Source: an uncultured Pseudomonadota bacterium
GTDB taxonomy: Bacteria; Pseudomonadota; Gammaproteobacteria; Methylococcales; Methylomonadaceae
Length of the DNA stretch: 51,389 nt
NCBI GenBank assembly: GCA_903918375.1
Contig: CAIXED010000077.1
Span: 1-51,389, forward strand
Direction of reading: 5' to 3'
A model generated the notes under the pieces. The model ran no database searches. It was not told the DNA's origin and saw only the letters and a list, made by a program, of their open reading frames with translations. Both the position numbers and the translations under genes were made by a program. This document shows positions 1-9,230 of this stretch, piece by piece (the first letter of the stretch is position 1; every line of letters starts with the position of its first letter).

Positions 1-395
1 ACACGGTTTAACAACACCGATGCTTGATTAGGCTGGATGACATGAACTCTGGCATTGGCACCCACATCAAAGCTCTGCCAATTGATAACTGCCCGTTGGC
101 TGGCTTGATTGATGTCCATTTGGGCACCGCTTTGGCTGATGTTGGCTGAACCTTGAGCCACTTGACCACCGATTGGTAATACATCCGGCGCTGGGGTTGC
201 CCATGCCGAGGAGACTAGCAAGGCACCACTACTGAACATACCTAAAATCTTGACGATTTGAACCATGCCTCTGGCGGGGCGTTTTACTAAGCGTGATGTA
301 CCAATAGTTTTACCTTGCGAACTACAAATTTCTCCTACGACAACAAGTGCATTGAGTTTTTTTGAGGAAATAAGCTTATAGACATTACCGCTCAT
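1..395 (-). CDS. Two-partner-secretion exoprotein (TpsA / filamentous haemagglutinin type), N-terminal part only
   Basis: The gene runs off the left edge, so only about 131 N-terminal residues are visible. The first ~30 residues (MSGNVYKLISSKKLNALVVV...) match the extended signal peptide region of type V secreted proteins. A hydrophobic segment and a likely signal peptidase site follow (SSAWA then TPAPDVLPIGG). The next residues (ASQRAVINWQSFDVGANA) are the start of the haemagglutination-activity/TPS domain, which a TpsB outer-membrane pore recognises for export. The ATG at 393-395 has a good ribosome site (GGAGA, about 5 nt upstream). No tpsB partner is in the window. Family placement is secure; the passenger function (adhesin, CDI toxin, other) cannot be told from this end. 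Confidence 0.85.
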   Translation of the reverse strand, partial: MSGNVYKLISSKKLNALVVVGEICSSQGKTIGTSRLVKRPARGMVQIVKILGMFSSGALLVSSAWATPAPDVLPIGGQVAQGSANISQSGAQMDINQASQRAVINWQSFDVGANARVHVIQPNQASVLLNR

Positions 396-754
396 TAAAA
401 TCTCCAATAATTTACATACACAAAATATCGAATTATAACCACAAATGTAAAAACTAAAAGCAAACAAAACACCAATCCATTATTACAAAGTTAATAAATG
501 TAAATAATTTAAAAACAAAGTAATAAAAAACCAATACATAAATTATTTTTCAATAATTTCATACAGATAACAAACATAGGCTTTCAATAAAAACATTAAA
601 AATACCACTCAAAATCCAATTCAATTTACACCGTCGTTACAATACAAAAAGCGTTAATTAAAGCAATTCATCCTTAGTTCGGAATGTCTTCGCCTAACAT
701 CAATCAATTGGCTTGGTTGTTTCAATATTTCAAGAATCGTTGTACTATTGCAAT
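396..754. other. AT-rich intergenic region between tpsA and arsR
   Basis: This stretch of 359 bases is very AT-rich and separates two divergent genes. I see no credible coding frame. It holds a TATAAT box on the minus strand (432-437) that could serve the exoprotein gene, and an imperfect dyad at its right end that could be the ArsR operator. Nothing else stands out. Confidence 0.6.
432..437 (-). promoter_or_regulatory. Possible -10 box for the TpsA gene
   Basis: On the minus strand the hexamer TATAAT lies about 37 bases upstream of the tpsA start codon. I could not find a good -35 hexamer at 16-18 bases, so this is only a weak promoter call. Confidence 0.35.
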
Positions 755-757
755 ATG
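724..757. promoter_or_regulatory. Candidate ArsR operator (imperfect inverted repeat)
   Basis: AATATTTCAA (724-733) and TTGCAATATG (748-757) are inverted repeats matching at 8 of 10 positions, separated by 14 bases and overlapping the arsR start codon. ArsR/SmtB repressors bind dyads of this general size and usually repress their own operon. The position suggests autoregulation, but no footprint-level motif can be verified by eye. Confidence 0.35.
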
Positions 758-1063
758 GATAATCAACTCGCTACAACACTGTTTGAATCGCTATCTTCCA
801 GCATCCGGCTGGATGTATTTCGGCTATTGGTTAAAAACGCGCCATCGGGCTTGGTGGCTGGCGAAATCGCCACCAGCTTGGCATTACCCGCTACTAACCT
901 GTCATTCCATCTAAAAGCCATGACCAACGCTGGCTTAATCAATGTCACCCAAGAAGGACGCTATCAGCGCTACCGCGCCAATCTAAGCGTCATGCAAGCA
1001 CTGGTTGATTATCTGACCGCCGAATGTTGCACAGCCCACCCCGAAAGCTGTTGCGACAACTAA
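755..1063 (+). CDS. arsR: ArsR-family arsenite-responsive repressor
   Basis: This is a 102-residue winged-helix repressor, expected to repress the ars operon until it binds As(III). The ATG at 755 was chosen because residues from MDNQLATTLFESL onward match the family start; a longer frame from a TTG at 713 adds a non-conserved leader. Residues ~33-61 form the helix-turn-helix and ~62-74 the wing. The helix-3 ELCVCDL metal site of the R773 type is absent (LALPATNLSFHL instead). The C-terminus instead carries C91 C92 and C99 C100, resembling the Acidithiobacillus-type ArsR, whose As(III) site is made of C-terminal cysteines. It leads arsC-arsD-arsA-acr3 on the same strand. No clear ribosome site precedes the ATG. 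Confidence 0.9.
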   Translation: MDNQLATTLFESLSSSIRLDVFRLLVKNAPSGLVAGEIATSLALPATNLSFHLKAMTNAGLINVTQEGRYQRYRANLSVMQALVDYLTAECCTAHPESCCDN

Positions 1064-1089
1064 TTTTTATACCTATCGAGGCATTAATT

Positions 1090-1569
1090 ATGAATGTTCT
1101 ATTTCTCTGCACCGGCAACTCTTGCCGCTCTCTGATTGGCGAGGCAACTTTTAACCATCTAGCACCCGCCGGTTGGCACGCCATCAGTGCTGGCAGCAAA
1201 CCTTTGGGACGATTAAACAGCGGCGCATTGGCCTTACTGGAACGCAAAGGCATCTCAACCGAAGGCTATTTCAGCAAGTCTTGGAATGACTTACCGTTAA
1301 CCCCCGACATCGTGCTTAGCGTTTGCGGCAATGCGGCTAACGAAACCTGTCCTGCTTATTTAGGCCCTGTGTTACGCAGTCATTGGGGCGTTGAAGATCC
1401 GGCTCATGCAGAAGGCACCGAAGAAGAAATTAAAGCCGCTTTTGAAACCGCTTATGGCATTTTGCACCATCGGATCGAGCAATTTCTGGCTTTACCATTA
1501 GATGATTTAAAGAACGATCCTGAACAGCTGAAAATCGAACTGGATAGAATTGGTCAGTTATTGCCCTAA
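1090..1569 (+). CDS. arsC: Arsenate reductase, thioredoxin-coupled (LMW-phosphatase fold)
   Basis: This enzyme reduces arsenate to arsenite in the cytoplasm so that the efflux pump can export it. The 159-residue product starts MNVLFLCTGNSCRS, the CX5R phosphatase loop with nucleophile C7 and R13. C79 and C87 (SVCGNAANETCP) match the second and third redox cysteines of the Staphylococcus pI258 type, which pass a disulfide to thioredoxin. The acid loop DPA follows in WGVEDPAHAEGT. The ATG at 1090 is preceded by GAGG (1078-1081); a longer frame from 1024 overlaps arsR and adds non-conserved residues. It lies 26 bases after arsR. The full cysteine set makes the assignment secure. Confidence 0.95.
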   Translation: MNVLFLCTGNSCRSLIGEATFNHLAPAGWHAISAGSKPLGRLNSGALALLERKGISTEGYFSKSWNDLPLTPDIVLSVCGNAANETCPAYLGPVLRSHWGVEDPAHAEGTEEEIKAAFETAYGILHHRIEQFLALPLDDLKNDPEQLKIELDRIGQLLP

Positions 1570-1587
1570 CGATTAAGGAGTTCAGTA

Positions 1588-1944
1588 ATGACAAGTATTC
1601 ATGTATTTGACCCCGCTTTATGCTGTAGCACTGGGGTTTGCGGTGTGGAAGTCGATCAACAATTGATTGGCTTTTCCGCCGATGCTGATTGGGCTAAACA
1701 AAATGGCGCGGATATTGAGCGATTTAATCTAGCCCAACAACCCATGGCATTCGCCGAGAACTTGGTAGTTAAAGCGTTTTTGGAACGATCCGGTGCCGAG
1801 GCCTTACCGTTGATTTTGGTCAATGGCGAAATGGCTTTAGCAGGTCGCTATCCCAATCGCGCTGAACTGGCACGCTGGGCTGGGATTAATTTGCCAGAAG
1901 CTAAACCTCAAACAGCTTGTTGCAGTGGTAATAGCTGCTGCTAA
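1588..1944 (+). CDS. arsD: ArsD arsenic metallochaperone
   Basis: ArsD hands As(III) or Sb(III) to the ATPase ArsA and is a weak repressor in some operons. The 118-residue protein has the essential triad C12, C13 and C18 (DPALCCSTGVCG) and a further pair of vicinal cysteines at the C-terminus (ACCSGNSCC), as in the R773 protein. The strong AAGGAG site at 1575-1580 fixes the ATG. It lies between arsC and arsA, as expected for a chaperone of ArsA. Confidence 0.95.
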   Translation: MTSIHVFDPALCCSTGVCGVEVDQQLIGFSADADWAKQNGADIERFNLAQQPMAFAENLVVKAFLERSGAEALPLILVNGEMALAGRYPNRAELARWAGINLPEAKPQTACCSGNSCC

Positions 1945-1964
1945 GGCTTTGTGGATATGCTGTC

Positions 1965-3728
1965 ATGAGCGACTATCAATTTCTCAACCACCCACCTCGG
2001 TTTCTATTTTTTACCGGTAAAGGTGGTGTCGGAAAAACCTCAATCGCCTGTGCCACTGCCATAAAATTAGCTGATACAGGCCGACAAGTATTGCTAGTCA
2101 GCACCGACCCGGCATCCAATGTCGGTCAAGTGCTAGGAATCACCATTGGCAACCAATTCACCTCGATTCCAGCTGTATCGGGTTTAACTGCATTAGAAAT
2201 TGATCCTCAAGCGGCCGCGCAAGCTTATCGTGATCGGATTGTTAATCCAGTGCGCGGGGTATTGCCCGATGCTATCGTCAAAAGTATTGAAGAACAATTG
2301 TCAGGCGCTTGCACCACTGAAATTGCAGCATTTGATGAATTCACCGCTTTATTGACAGATTCCAACCTAACCGTCGCTTACGATCACATTGTTTTCGATA
2401 CCGCACCGACCGGCCATACCATTCGCTTATTGCAACTGCCCGGGGCTTGGAGCGGTTTTCTGACCGAAGGCAAAGGCGATGCCTCTTGTCTCGGCCCATT
2501 ATCCGGTTTGGAAAAACAACGCAGCCAATATAAAGCCGCAGTTGATGCACTCGCCGATCCACAACGCAGCCGTTTAATCCTTGTCGCTCGCGCCCAACAA
2601 TCCACTTTGCGAGAAGTAGCGCGGACGCATCAAGAATTGGATTCGATAGGCTTATCCGAACAATATTTAGTGATTAACGGCATTTTACCGACCAGCGAAG
2701 CGACACAAGACCCACTCGCCACCGCAATTTGTCAGCGCGAACAACAGGCATTAAACGCCATCCCCTCGACACTGAAACAGTTACCACTTGATCAAATTGA
2801 ACTGAAACCATTTAACTTGGTGGGACTGGATGCGCTAAGACAACTGTTATCACCCGCATTACCGATCAGTGCTATTAGCGAGCTTCACCCTATTACGATT
2901 CAAGCACCGAACTTATCCAAACTGGTCGATGAAATTGCCGCCGATGGTCACGGCTTGGTGATGCTGATGGGTAAAGGTGGTGTTGGCAAAACCACACTCG
3001 CAGCAGCCATCGCTGTCGAATTAGCACAACGCGGCTTAGCGGTTCACTTAAGCACGTCCGATCCCGCTGCACATTTGACTGAAACCCTTAACGGCGCACT
3101 CAACCACCTCAGCGTCAGTCGCATTGACCCGCAAATCGAAACCGAACAATACCGACAACAGGTATTAGCAAGCAAAGGCGCGGCGCTTGATGCTCAAGGC
3201 CGCGCCTTGCTCGAAGAAGATTTACGCTCACCCTGCACCGAAGAAATTGCCGTATTTCAAGCCTTTTCCAGAATTATCCGCGAAGCAGGCAAACAATTTG
3301 TAATCATGGACACCGCACCCACTGGCCACACCTTACTATTGCTAGACGCCACCGGCGCTTATCACCGCGAAGTCAGCCGTCAGATGGGCGACGCGATTCA
3401 ATACTTAACGCCGATGATGCAATTGCAAGACCCGAAACAAACCAAGGTACTGCTAGTGACACTGGCCGAAACTACGCCAGTTTTAGAAGCCGCCAACCTA
3501 CAAACGGATTTACGTCGCGCAGGGATTGAGCCTTGGGCATGGATAATTAATAACAGTCTTGTCGCCAAAACACTGCATTCAAAATTACTCCAACAACGCG
3601 CCAGCCATGAAGTGCCAGAGATTGAAGCCGTTGCCAACCGCTACGCTTCTCGTTATGCCATCGTTCCGTTATTACAGGAAGAACCCATCGGCCTTGAACG
3701 CTTGCAGGCATTAGCCAGTAACGATTAA
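1965..3728 (+). CDS. arsA: ArsA arsenite-stimulated ATPase (two-domain)
   Basis: ArsA is the cytoplasmic ATPase that energises arsenite efflux and receives As(III) from ArsD. The 587-residue protein is an internal duplication. P-loops GKGGVGKT are at residues 18-25 and ~336-343, and each half has a DTAPTGHT signal-transduction motif. The three allosteric metalloid cysteines are present at C116 (CTTEIAAF), C175 (DASCLGPL) and C424 ([10 protein letters not shown]), close to C113/C172/C422 of the R773 enzyme. It starts 20 bases after arsD, with no clear ribosome site, which suggests coupling. Here it would pair with an Acr3 permease rather than ArsB. Confidence 0.96.
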   Translation: MSDYQFLNHPPRFLFFTGKGGVGKTSIACATAIKLADTGRQVLLVSTDPASNVGQVLGITIGNQFTSIPAVSGLTALEIDPQAAAQAYRDRIVNPVRGVLPDAIVKSIEEQLSGACTTEIAAFDEFTALLTDSNLTVAYDHIVFDTAPTGHTIRLLQLPGAWSGFLTEGKGDASCLGPLSGLEKQRSQYKAAVDALADPQRSRLILVARAQQSTLREVARTHQELDSIGLSEQYLVINGILPTSEATQDPLATAICQREQQALNAIPSTLKQLPLDQIELKPFNLVGLDALRQLLSPALPISAISELHPITIQAPNLSKLVDEIAADGHGLVMLMGKGGVGKTTLAAAIAVELAQRGLAVHLSTSDPAAHLTETLNGALNHLSVSRIDPQIETEQYRQQVLASKGAALDAQGRALLEEDLRSPCTEEIAVFQAFSRIIREAGKQFVIMDTAPTGHTLLLLDATGAYHREVSRQMGDAIQYLTPMMQLQDPKQTKVLLVTLAETTPVLEAANLQTDLRRAGIEPWAWIINNSLVAKTLHSKLLQQRASHEVPEIEAVANRYASRYAIVPLLQEEPIGLERLQALASND

Positions 3729-3765
3729 TTCAATCAAAATAGTTTCCACATTAGTAGCAAAAACC

Positions 3766-4803
3766 ATGACTAACCCTACCCGCCTCTCATTTCTCGACCG
3801 CTTTTTAACCCTGTGGATTTTCACCGCGATGGCCATTGGTGTTGGTATCGGTTTTGTATTTCCCGCCGAGATTAATCAGTTGAACAGTGCGGTTTCGATC
3901 GGCACCACCAACATTCCCATTGCGATTGGTTTGATTTTGATGATGTATCCGCCGTTAGCCAAAGTGCATTACGAAGAATTGGGCGACGCATTCCGCAATT
4001 GGCGGGTATTGACGATGTCACTGATTCAAAACTGGATTATCGGCCCAACACTGATGTTTGTACTGGCTATCCTGTTTTTGCGTGACTATCCAGAGTATAT
4101 GACCGGCTTGATCATGATAGGTCTAGCCCGCTGTATCGCAATGGTGATTGTCTGGAACCAATTGGCACGCGGTGATAATCAATACTGCGCGGCATTGGTG
4201 GCTTTTAACAGCGTGTTCCAAGTGTTGTTTTTTAGTGTCTATGCCTGGCTATTCATTACCATTCTGCCGCCTTTATTCGGCTTGCAAGGTAGCGTGGTAT
4301 CCATCACCATTGGCGAAATTGCCAAAACCGTATTTATTTATCTAGGAATTCCCTTCATTGCCGGCTTTACGACCCGTTTGATATTAGTCAAAGCGAAAGG
4401 CAAAGATTGGTATCAGCAAAACTTCGTTCCCAAAATCAGCCCGCTGACCCTGATCGCGCTGTTGTTTACCATCGTAGTGATGTTCTCGCTAAAAGGTGAG
4501 TTGATCGTGCAACTACCCATGGATGTCGTAAGAATTGCGATTCCACTGTTGATTTACTTTGTGGTGATGTTTTTGCTGAGCTTTGCGATGGGCAAAGCCA
4601 TTGGTGCCAATTACGGTCAAACCACCACCCTAGCATTTACCGCCGCTAGTAATAATTTTGAGTTAGCGATTGCCGTCGCTGTGGCTGTATTTGGGATTAA
4701 TAGTGGCGCGGCTTTCGCAGCGGTGATCGGGCCGTTAATTGAAGTACCGGTGATGATAGGCTTGGTGAATGTGGCGTTTTCGCTTAGGAAGTATTTTGCC
4801 TAA
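3766..4803 (+). CDS. acr3: Acr3-type arsenite efflux permease
   Basis: This inner-membrane carrier (345 residues, about ten hydrophobic segments) exports arsenite. The start [19 protein letters not shown] is typical of Acr3. The cysteine needed for As(III) transport is C123 in [12 protein letters not shown], and the conserved acidic residue of the ninth segment is E326 in [11 protein letters not shown]. It belongs to the bile/arsenite/riboflavin transporter superfamily, not the ArsB ion-transporter family. It follows arsA by 37 bases and is probably the last dedicated resistance gene of the operon. Confidence 0.95.
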   Translation: MTNPTRLSFLDRFLTLWIFTAMAIGVGIGFVFPAEINQLNSAVSIGTTNIPIAIGLILMMYPPLAKVHYEELGDAFRNWRVLTMSLIQNWIIGPTLMFVLAILFLRDYPEYMTGLIMIGLARCIAMVIVWNQLARGDNQYCAALVAFNSVFQVLFFSVYAWLFITILPPLFGLQGSVVSITIGEIAKTVFIYLGIPFIAGFTTRLILVKAKGKDWYQQNFVPKISPLTLIALLFTIVVMFSLKGELIVQLPMDVVRIAIPLLIYFVVMFLLSFAMGKAIGANYGQTTTLAFTAASNNFELAIAVAVAVFGINSGAAFAAVIGPLIEVPVMIGLVNVAFSLRKYFA

Positions 4804-4894
4804 TGCTGTTGTATTGGAACAATCGGAGTAGATACTGTTATCAAAATCAAGCCACATTAAGTGCTGAAGTGCGCTTTAAATTAAGTTGCTAACC

Positions 4895-5842
4895 ATGAAT
4901 CATTTAAAAATCCCAGTCATTGTCATCACCGGTTTTTTGGGCAGCGGCAAAACCACCTTAGTCAATCGCTTACTGGCCGAAACGCCAAAATCCGCAGTGA
5001 TCATCAATGAATTTGGTAGTACGCCGATTGATCAGGATTTATTGCAACAAAATGGTATGCCATTAACCATGCTGGCTGGCGGCTGCCTGTGTTGTCAGAT
5101 TAAAGGCACCCTGTCACCGACCTTAAAAAATTTATGGATGACGTGGAATAGTGCAAGTGAAAAACCGTTTGATCGCATCATTATCGAAACCAGCGGCATT
5201 GCCAGCCCCGAACCCATTTTGGATACTTTGCTACGTGAACGCTGGCTGGCCAAGCATTACCAATTACAACAAATCATCACCACCATAGCCATACCTTCCG
5301 CTTTAGAACAGTTACAACGCTTTGCTGAAATTAACGCCCAGATTGCTTGGGCTGATCTGTTATTACTGACACATATCGATAACGCCAGTCAGCAACAAAT
5401 CAGCGAAGTGGAACAGCATTTAGCATCGCTTGCCCCCGCGACACCGACCATCAAACACTGGCAATCAAATCAACTAACCAAACTAAAGACGCCCACTATA
5501 CGAGCCTTGCCAGAACAAGCTTCATTAGCTAATCATAGTTTTCATAGCATTTCGATTGATCTGCAAAATCCGCCCAGTTGGCAGCAATTACAAACCTTAT
5601 TACAAGATATAGTTGATCGCTATTCAAGGCAATTACTACGCATTAAAGGCGTTATTTATCCCAACGATAACAGCCCAGCATTCGCGATTCATGCCACAGC
5701 GAACACTTTGTACCCACCGACCGCATTAACGATAGCGCAATCAGCAGAACAACCTAGCAAACTGGTTTTTATTGGTTGCGTGAACTTGGATAACCTAAAA
5801 GCCGAATTGCTGGATCAATTAGACTTAATCAATCAAGCTTAA
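4895..5842 (+). CDS. CobW/G3E-family GTPase, putative metallochaperone
   Basis: The product is a 315-residue P-loop GTPase of the COG0523 (CobW/ZNG1/YjiA) group, whose members insert or traffic metals, often zinc. Walker A is G13-T20 (GFLGSGKT). The CXCC metal-binding motif is C64-L-C66-C67 in AGGCLCCQIKG, and IIETSGIASP is the switch/Walker B region. The guanine-specificity position reads LLLTHID, a departure from the usual (N/T)KxD. The ATG at 4895 was preferred to a TTG at 4886. It lies 91 bases after acr3 on the same strand, so it may be read with the ars operon, but its client is unknown. Confidence 0.85.
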   Translation: MNHLKIPVIVITGFLGSGKTTLVNRLLAETPKSAVIINEFGSTPIDQDLLQQNGMPLTMLAGGCLCCQIKGTLSPTLKNLWMTWNSASEKPFDRIIIETSGIASPEPILDTLLRERWLAKHYQLQQIITTIAIPSALEQLQRFAEINAQIAWADLLLLTHIDNASQQQISEVEQHLASLAPATPTIKHWQSNQLTKLKTPTIRALPEQASLANHSFHSISIDLQNPPSWQQLQTLLQDIVDRYSRQLLRIKGVIYPNDNSPAFAIHATANTLYPPTALTIAQSAEQPSKLVFIGCVNLDNLKAELLDQLDLINQA

Positions 5843-5908
5843 CTGGCCGAAACTTCCAACGAAACAAGGTATCATGTCGGCAAATGCTCGTTAAAGACCT
5901 TTAAGTTT

Positions 5909-6439
5909 ATGAAAAAACAAAAATACATGACTTGGCATAGCTACTTTATGTCAGTCGCCCTACTCTCCTCATTCCGCTCTAAAGACAACAAAACCCAAAA
6001 CGGTGCTTGCATTGTCGATCCGAATAATAAAGTCATCGGCATAGGCTACAACGGCTTACCAGCAGGTTGCGACGATAACGACCCACAATATTGGCAAGAC
6101 CAAGACGACAGCGATTTAACCCATTCAAAACACACTTATGTGGTTCACGCCGAAAAAAACGCTATTTATAACTGCATGTTGCACAACATGACTGGCGCCA
6201 AACTCTACACCACGCAATTTCCTTGCAACACCTGTGCTCAAGCGATTATTCAAGTGGGGATTAAAGAAGTGATTTATCTGCGTAAAAAACAACACGATAG
6301 CCATTTATTAATCAATCAGGCTGTCGATAAAATGTTTAAAGCGGCAGGCGTAAAAAGCATGGCTTATGCGGAGTTAGACGTCAGCGATTCCAGTTTTATA
6401 GAACAATTAATCGCAACCGGAGAAAATTCGTTCAATTAA
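5909..6439 (+). CDS. Deoxycytidylate deaminase-family zinc enzyme
   Basis: This 176-residue protein has the cytidine/dCMP deaminase fold. The zinc site is H80-A-E82 (VVHAEKNAI) plus C106 and C109 (PCNTC), with E82 the expected proton shuttle. The early motif GACIVDPNNKVIGIGYNGLP and the extra residues between it and HAE match dCMP deaminases (ComEB/DCTD), which make dUMP from dCMP for thymidylate synthesis. Whether it acts on dCMP or another cytosine nucleotide cannot be told by eye. It lies 66 bases after the CobW gene and is followed by a hairpin terminator. Confidence 0.8.
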   Translation: MKKQKYMTWHSYFMSVALLSSFRSKDNKTQNGACIVDPNNKVIGIGYNGLPAGCDDNDPQYWQDQDDSDLTHSKHTYVVHAEKNAIYNCMLHNMTGAKLYTTQFPCNTCAQAIIQVGIKEVIYLRKKQHDSHLLINQAVDKMFKAAGVKSMAYAELDVSDSSFIEQLIATGENSFN

Positions 6440-6442
6440 AGA

Positions 6443-6472
6443 TTCCCGTTCACTCAACAGAATGAACGGGAA
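6443..6472. terminator. Hairpin between convergent genes
   Basis: TTCCCGTTCA (6443-6452) and TGAACGGGAA (6463-6472) form a perfect 10-bp stem with a 10-base loop. It lies between the deaminase gene and the convergent gene at 6480. There is no strong U-run on either strand, so termination is probable from position rather than proven by the motif. Confidence 0.55.
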
Positions 6473-6479
6473 AAAACGG

Positions 6480-6923
6480 CTAAGCCTCTTGGCCTTGGTC
6501 GATAACAGGCAATAAAGGACTTTCTTCGGATTCAACTGCAACATCAGCCTCTTGTTCGGCATGTAATAATTCCGCAACCAAACCAAGATAAGGAGCTAAT
6601 TGGGGAATTGCGGGGATTTTCCAAGCCTTACCAACCACCAATGCCAAGATATTAGTTAACCAAGGACGATCCGATTTAGCCTGTTTAATCATAAACTCAT
6701 AGCTTTCACCATCAGTCACTACCGCAAAATCTTCTAGCCAAACATCAATGGTATCGACTTCACCATACAAGCGTGTCTGCACATGCACTTTGCGAGCATC
6801 AAGATCAAAACTGAATTCGGTTAATTGAGCAATGCCCTTCAAAACAAAATTCCCCACCCAAATAATCAAGGCGCTAGGGGTTAATTTGATGGCTATTTTT
6901 ATTATTTTAGATATTAAGCTCAT
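6480..6923 (-). CDS. Hypothetical membrane-associated protein
   Basis: I do not recognise this 147-residue protein. Residues ~4-32 are hydrophobic with lysines (ISKIIKIAIKLTPSALIIWV), suggesting membrane attachment. The middle (FSFDLDARKVHVQTRLYG) looks like beta strands and resembles an LptC/AsmA-like or lipid-interacting sheet only superficially. A second hydrophobic stretch (NILALVVGKAWKIPAIP) follows, and the C-terminus is acidic. It starts with ATG and has no visible ribosome site. It is convergent with the deaminase gene and is followed at a distance of 70 bases by the aroC/MFS operon end. The frame is full and uninterrupted; function is unknown. Confidence 0.55.
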   Translation of the reverse strand: MSLISKIIKIAIKLTPSALIIWVGNFVLKGIAQLTEFSFDLDARKVHVQTRLYGEVDTIDVWLEDFAVVTDGESYEFMIKQAKSDRPWLTNILALVVGKAWKIPAIPQLAPYLGLVAELLHAEQEADVAVESEESPLLPVIDQGQEA

Positions 6924-6993
6924 GATTTTTATACGTTGCTGATTAAAAAACAGTGATTTTAATCGTTTTAACCCTGATCGGTATGGTTTCGTT

Positions 6994-8139
6994 TCACAGT
7001 TTTTCGCGCCCTACCCCGACAAAACCAATCAACAACGCCAGCCCGCTCGCTAAAGCCGCAATCACAAACACCTGACTCGCGCCTAATTGATCCCAAAAAT
7101 AACCGCTATACAAACTCCCCAACATGCCACCGATACCAAAGCTAAAACTGGCATAAAGGGCTTGGCCTTTACCTTGATGTTGTTCGCCAAAATATTGATA
7201 CAGCAATTGAATCGCTACCACATGAGCAATCCCAAACGAGGCGGCGTGTAAGCATTGCGCCCAAATCGCCCAAGCTAGTTGATCAATTTGATAGGCAATG
7301 ATCAACCAGCGCCAAGTGGTGAGCGCCAAACTGACTAATAGCAAACGTCTCAGGCTAAACAGTCGCAATAAATGACTGACTAGCATAAACATGACGATTT
7401 CTGCACAAACCCCTAGCGCCCATAGCAAACCGGTTGCAGTCGCAGTATAAGCATGTTGTTTGAGGTAAACCGAATAAAACACGTAATACGGACCATGGGC
7501 GATTTGCAGGCACATATAGACCAAGAAAAAAGCGATCACTTCAAATCGACACAACACCTGCCAAATCCCAACGCCTTGCTTAGCTTGTTGGCTGGCTTTG
7601 GGTTCGGGGGTAATCAGCGCAATCAAGGCGTTTAGACTTAATAAGCTGGTAATAATCAGTGGTAAATAACCAATGCTAAAGCTGTCTAAAAACCAACCGA
7701 TACCGAGCACTGCCAAAATAAACCCAATAGAACCCCACAGCCGAATTCGGCTATAAGCCTGCCCTGCTTGGTTTTTAAGGTGTAATAGCGTCGCCGCTTC
7801 AAATTGCGGCAAGGTGGCGTTCCAGAAAAAACTGAAACTGATGGTGACGATGGCAAACCAGTAGTAATCGTTGCCATAAAAGAATCCGGCAAATAATAAA
7901 GCCGACAAACCAATGGCAAGTCGAATCAGCCATAAGCGTTTGCCGGTTTTATCTGCCACATAGCCCCACAGATTAGGGGCGATGATTTTGGTGGCGATCA
8001 TTAAGGCGGTTAATTCACCGATTTCTTTGGCGGCGAATCCAACGTGTTTGAGATATAAACTCCAAAACGGCAGAAAAGCGCCCAGCGTGGCGAAATAGAA
8101 AAAATAAAACCCCGATAATCGCCAGTAAGGCAGCTTCAT
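6994..8139 (-). CDS. MFS transporter, HcaT/YcaD-like (MFS_1_like)
   Basis: This is a 381-residue integral membrane protein with about 12 hydrophobic segments and an N-terminus (LPYWRLSGFYFFYFATLGAF) typical of the MFS_1_like group that includes the 3-phenylpropionate transporter HcaT. The loop 2-3 motif is present as GYVADKTGKRLW. The start codon directly abuts the aroC stop codon (no gap), so it is the third gene of a prmB-aroC-MFS operon. The substrate cannot be predicted from sequence. Confidence 0.75.
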   Translation of the reverse strand: MKLPYWRLSGFYFFYFATLGAFLPFWSLYLKHVGFAAKEIGELTALMIATKIIAPNLWGYVADKTGKRLWLIRLAIGLSALLFAGFFYGNDYYWFAIVTISFSFFWNATLPQFEAATLLHLKNQAGQAYSRIRLWGSIGFILAVLGIGWFLDSFSIGYLPLIITSLLSLNALIALITPEPKASQQAKQGVGIWQVLCRFEVIAFFLVYMCLQIAHGPYYVFYSVYLKQHAYTATATGLLWALGVCAEIVMFMLVSHLLRLFSLRRLLLVSLALTTWRWLIIAYQIDQLAWAIWAQCLHAASFGIAHVVAIQLLYQYFGEQHQGKGQALYASFSFGIGGMLGSLYSGYFWDQLGASQVFVIAALASGLALLIGFVGVGREKL

Positions 8140-9228
8140 TTAGCGTAAAACAGGTAAACCACTATCAACATGCAGATTTTGTGCGCGGTGACGCAATAAA
8201 TGGTCCATCAAGATAATCGCGACCATTGCCTCGGCAATCGGGGTAGCGCGAATACCAACGCAAGGATCGTGTCTGCCTTCGGTGACTACTTCCACCACTT
8301 CGCCTTTGCTGTTGATGCTGCGACCTGGCAAACGTAGGCTGGAAGTGGGTTTTAAGGCAATGCGCGCCACAATATCTTGACCACTGGAAATGCCGCCTAA
8401 AATACCGCCGGCATGATTGCTTAAAAAACCTTCGGGGGTGATTTCATCTCTGAATTTAGTGCCTTTAGCTTCGATGCAATCAAAACCATCACCAATTTCA
8501 ACACCTTTAACCGCATTGATGCTCATCAAAGCATGAGCCAAATCCGCATCCAAGCGATCAAAAATCGGCTCGCCTAAACCGGCTGGCACATTACTGGCAA
8601 TCACTTCGATTTTGGCCCCAATCGACTCGCCTTCTTTGCGCAAAGCGTCCATATAAGCGGTCATGGCTTCCACTTTGCCAGCATCAGGACTGAAAAATGG
8701 ATTATTGCCAATTTCGTCCCAATCAAAGTTTTCGATTTTAATCGGCCCTAATTGCGATAAATAACCACGGACTTGAATCTCGTGTTGCTCTAATAAATAT
8801 TTTTTAGCGATGGCACCCGCCGCTACCCGCATCGCGGTTTCCCGAGCTGATGAACGACCGCCGCCGCGATAATCACGAAAACCGTATTTTTGCTGATAAG
8901 TAATATCAGCATGACCGGGGCGGAAAGCTTCAGCGATTTTTGAATAGTCTTTTGAGCGTTGATCGGTGTTTTCGATTAACAAACCTATTGATGTACCGGT
9001 GGTTTTACCTTCAAACACCCCAGACAAAATTTTCACTTCGTCAGCTTCGCGGCGTTGGGTGGTATGACGCGAAGTGCCCGGTTTGCGGCGATCTAAATCA
9101 ATTTGCAAATCGGCTTCGGTTAATGACAAACCCGGCGGGCAACCGTCAACAATCGCGCCAAGAGAAAGACCGTGGCTTTCGCCAAAGGTGGTCACAGTGA
9201 ACAATTTTCCGATGCTATTTCCAGACAT
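8140..9228 (-). CDS. aroC: Chorismate synthase
   Basis: AroC converts 5-enolpyruvylshikimate 3-phosphate to chorismate, the last common step of aromatic amino acid synthesis, using reduced FMN. The 362-residue length is normal. Family signatures are visible: [18 protein letters not shown] near the start, [13 protein letters not shown] in the middle, and [18 protein letters not shown] near the end. It begins 2 bases after the prmB stop, an arrangement common in Gammaproteobacteria. Confidence 0.97.
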   Translation of the reverse strand: MSGNSIGKLFTVTTFGESHGLSLGAIVDGCPPGLSLTEADLQIDLDRRKPGTSRHTTQRREADEVKILSGVFEGKTTGTSIGLLIENTDQRSKDYSKIAEAFRPGHADITYQQKYGFRDYRGGGRSSARETAMRVAAGAIAKKYLLEQHEIQVRGYLSQLGPIKIENFDWDEIGNNPFFSPDAGKVEAMTAYMDALRKEGESIGAKIEVIASNVPAGLGEPIFDRLDADLAHALMSINAVKGVEIGDGFDCIEAKGTKFRDEITPEGFLSNHAGGILGGISSGQDIVARIALKPTSSLRLPGRSINSKGEVVEVVTEGRHDPCVGIRATPIAEAMVAIILMDHLLRHRAQNLHVDSGLPVLR

Positions 9229-9230
9229 AG

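Noticed and set aside
684-914. A 76-residue plus-strand frame overlapping the start of arsR.
   Set aside because: It is out of frame with arsR, has no family resemblance, and covers the ArsR coding region.
6443-6472. Reading the hairpin as a strong factor-independent terminator.
   Set aside because: The stem is perfect, but there is no proper U-run on either strand, so I kept only moderate confidence.
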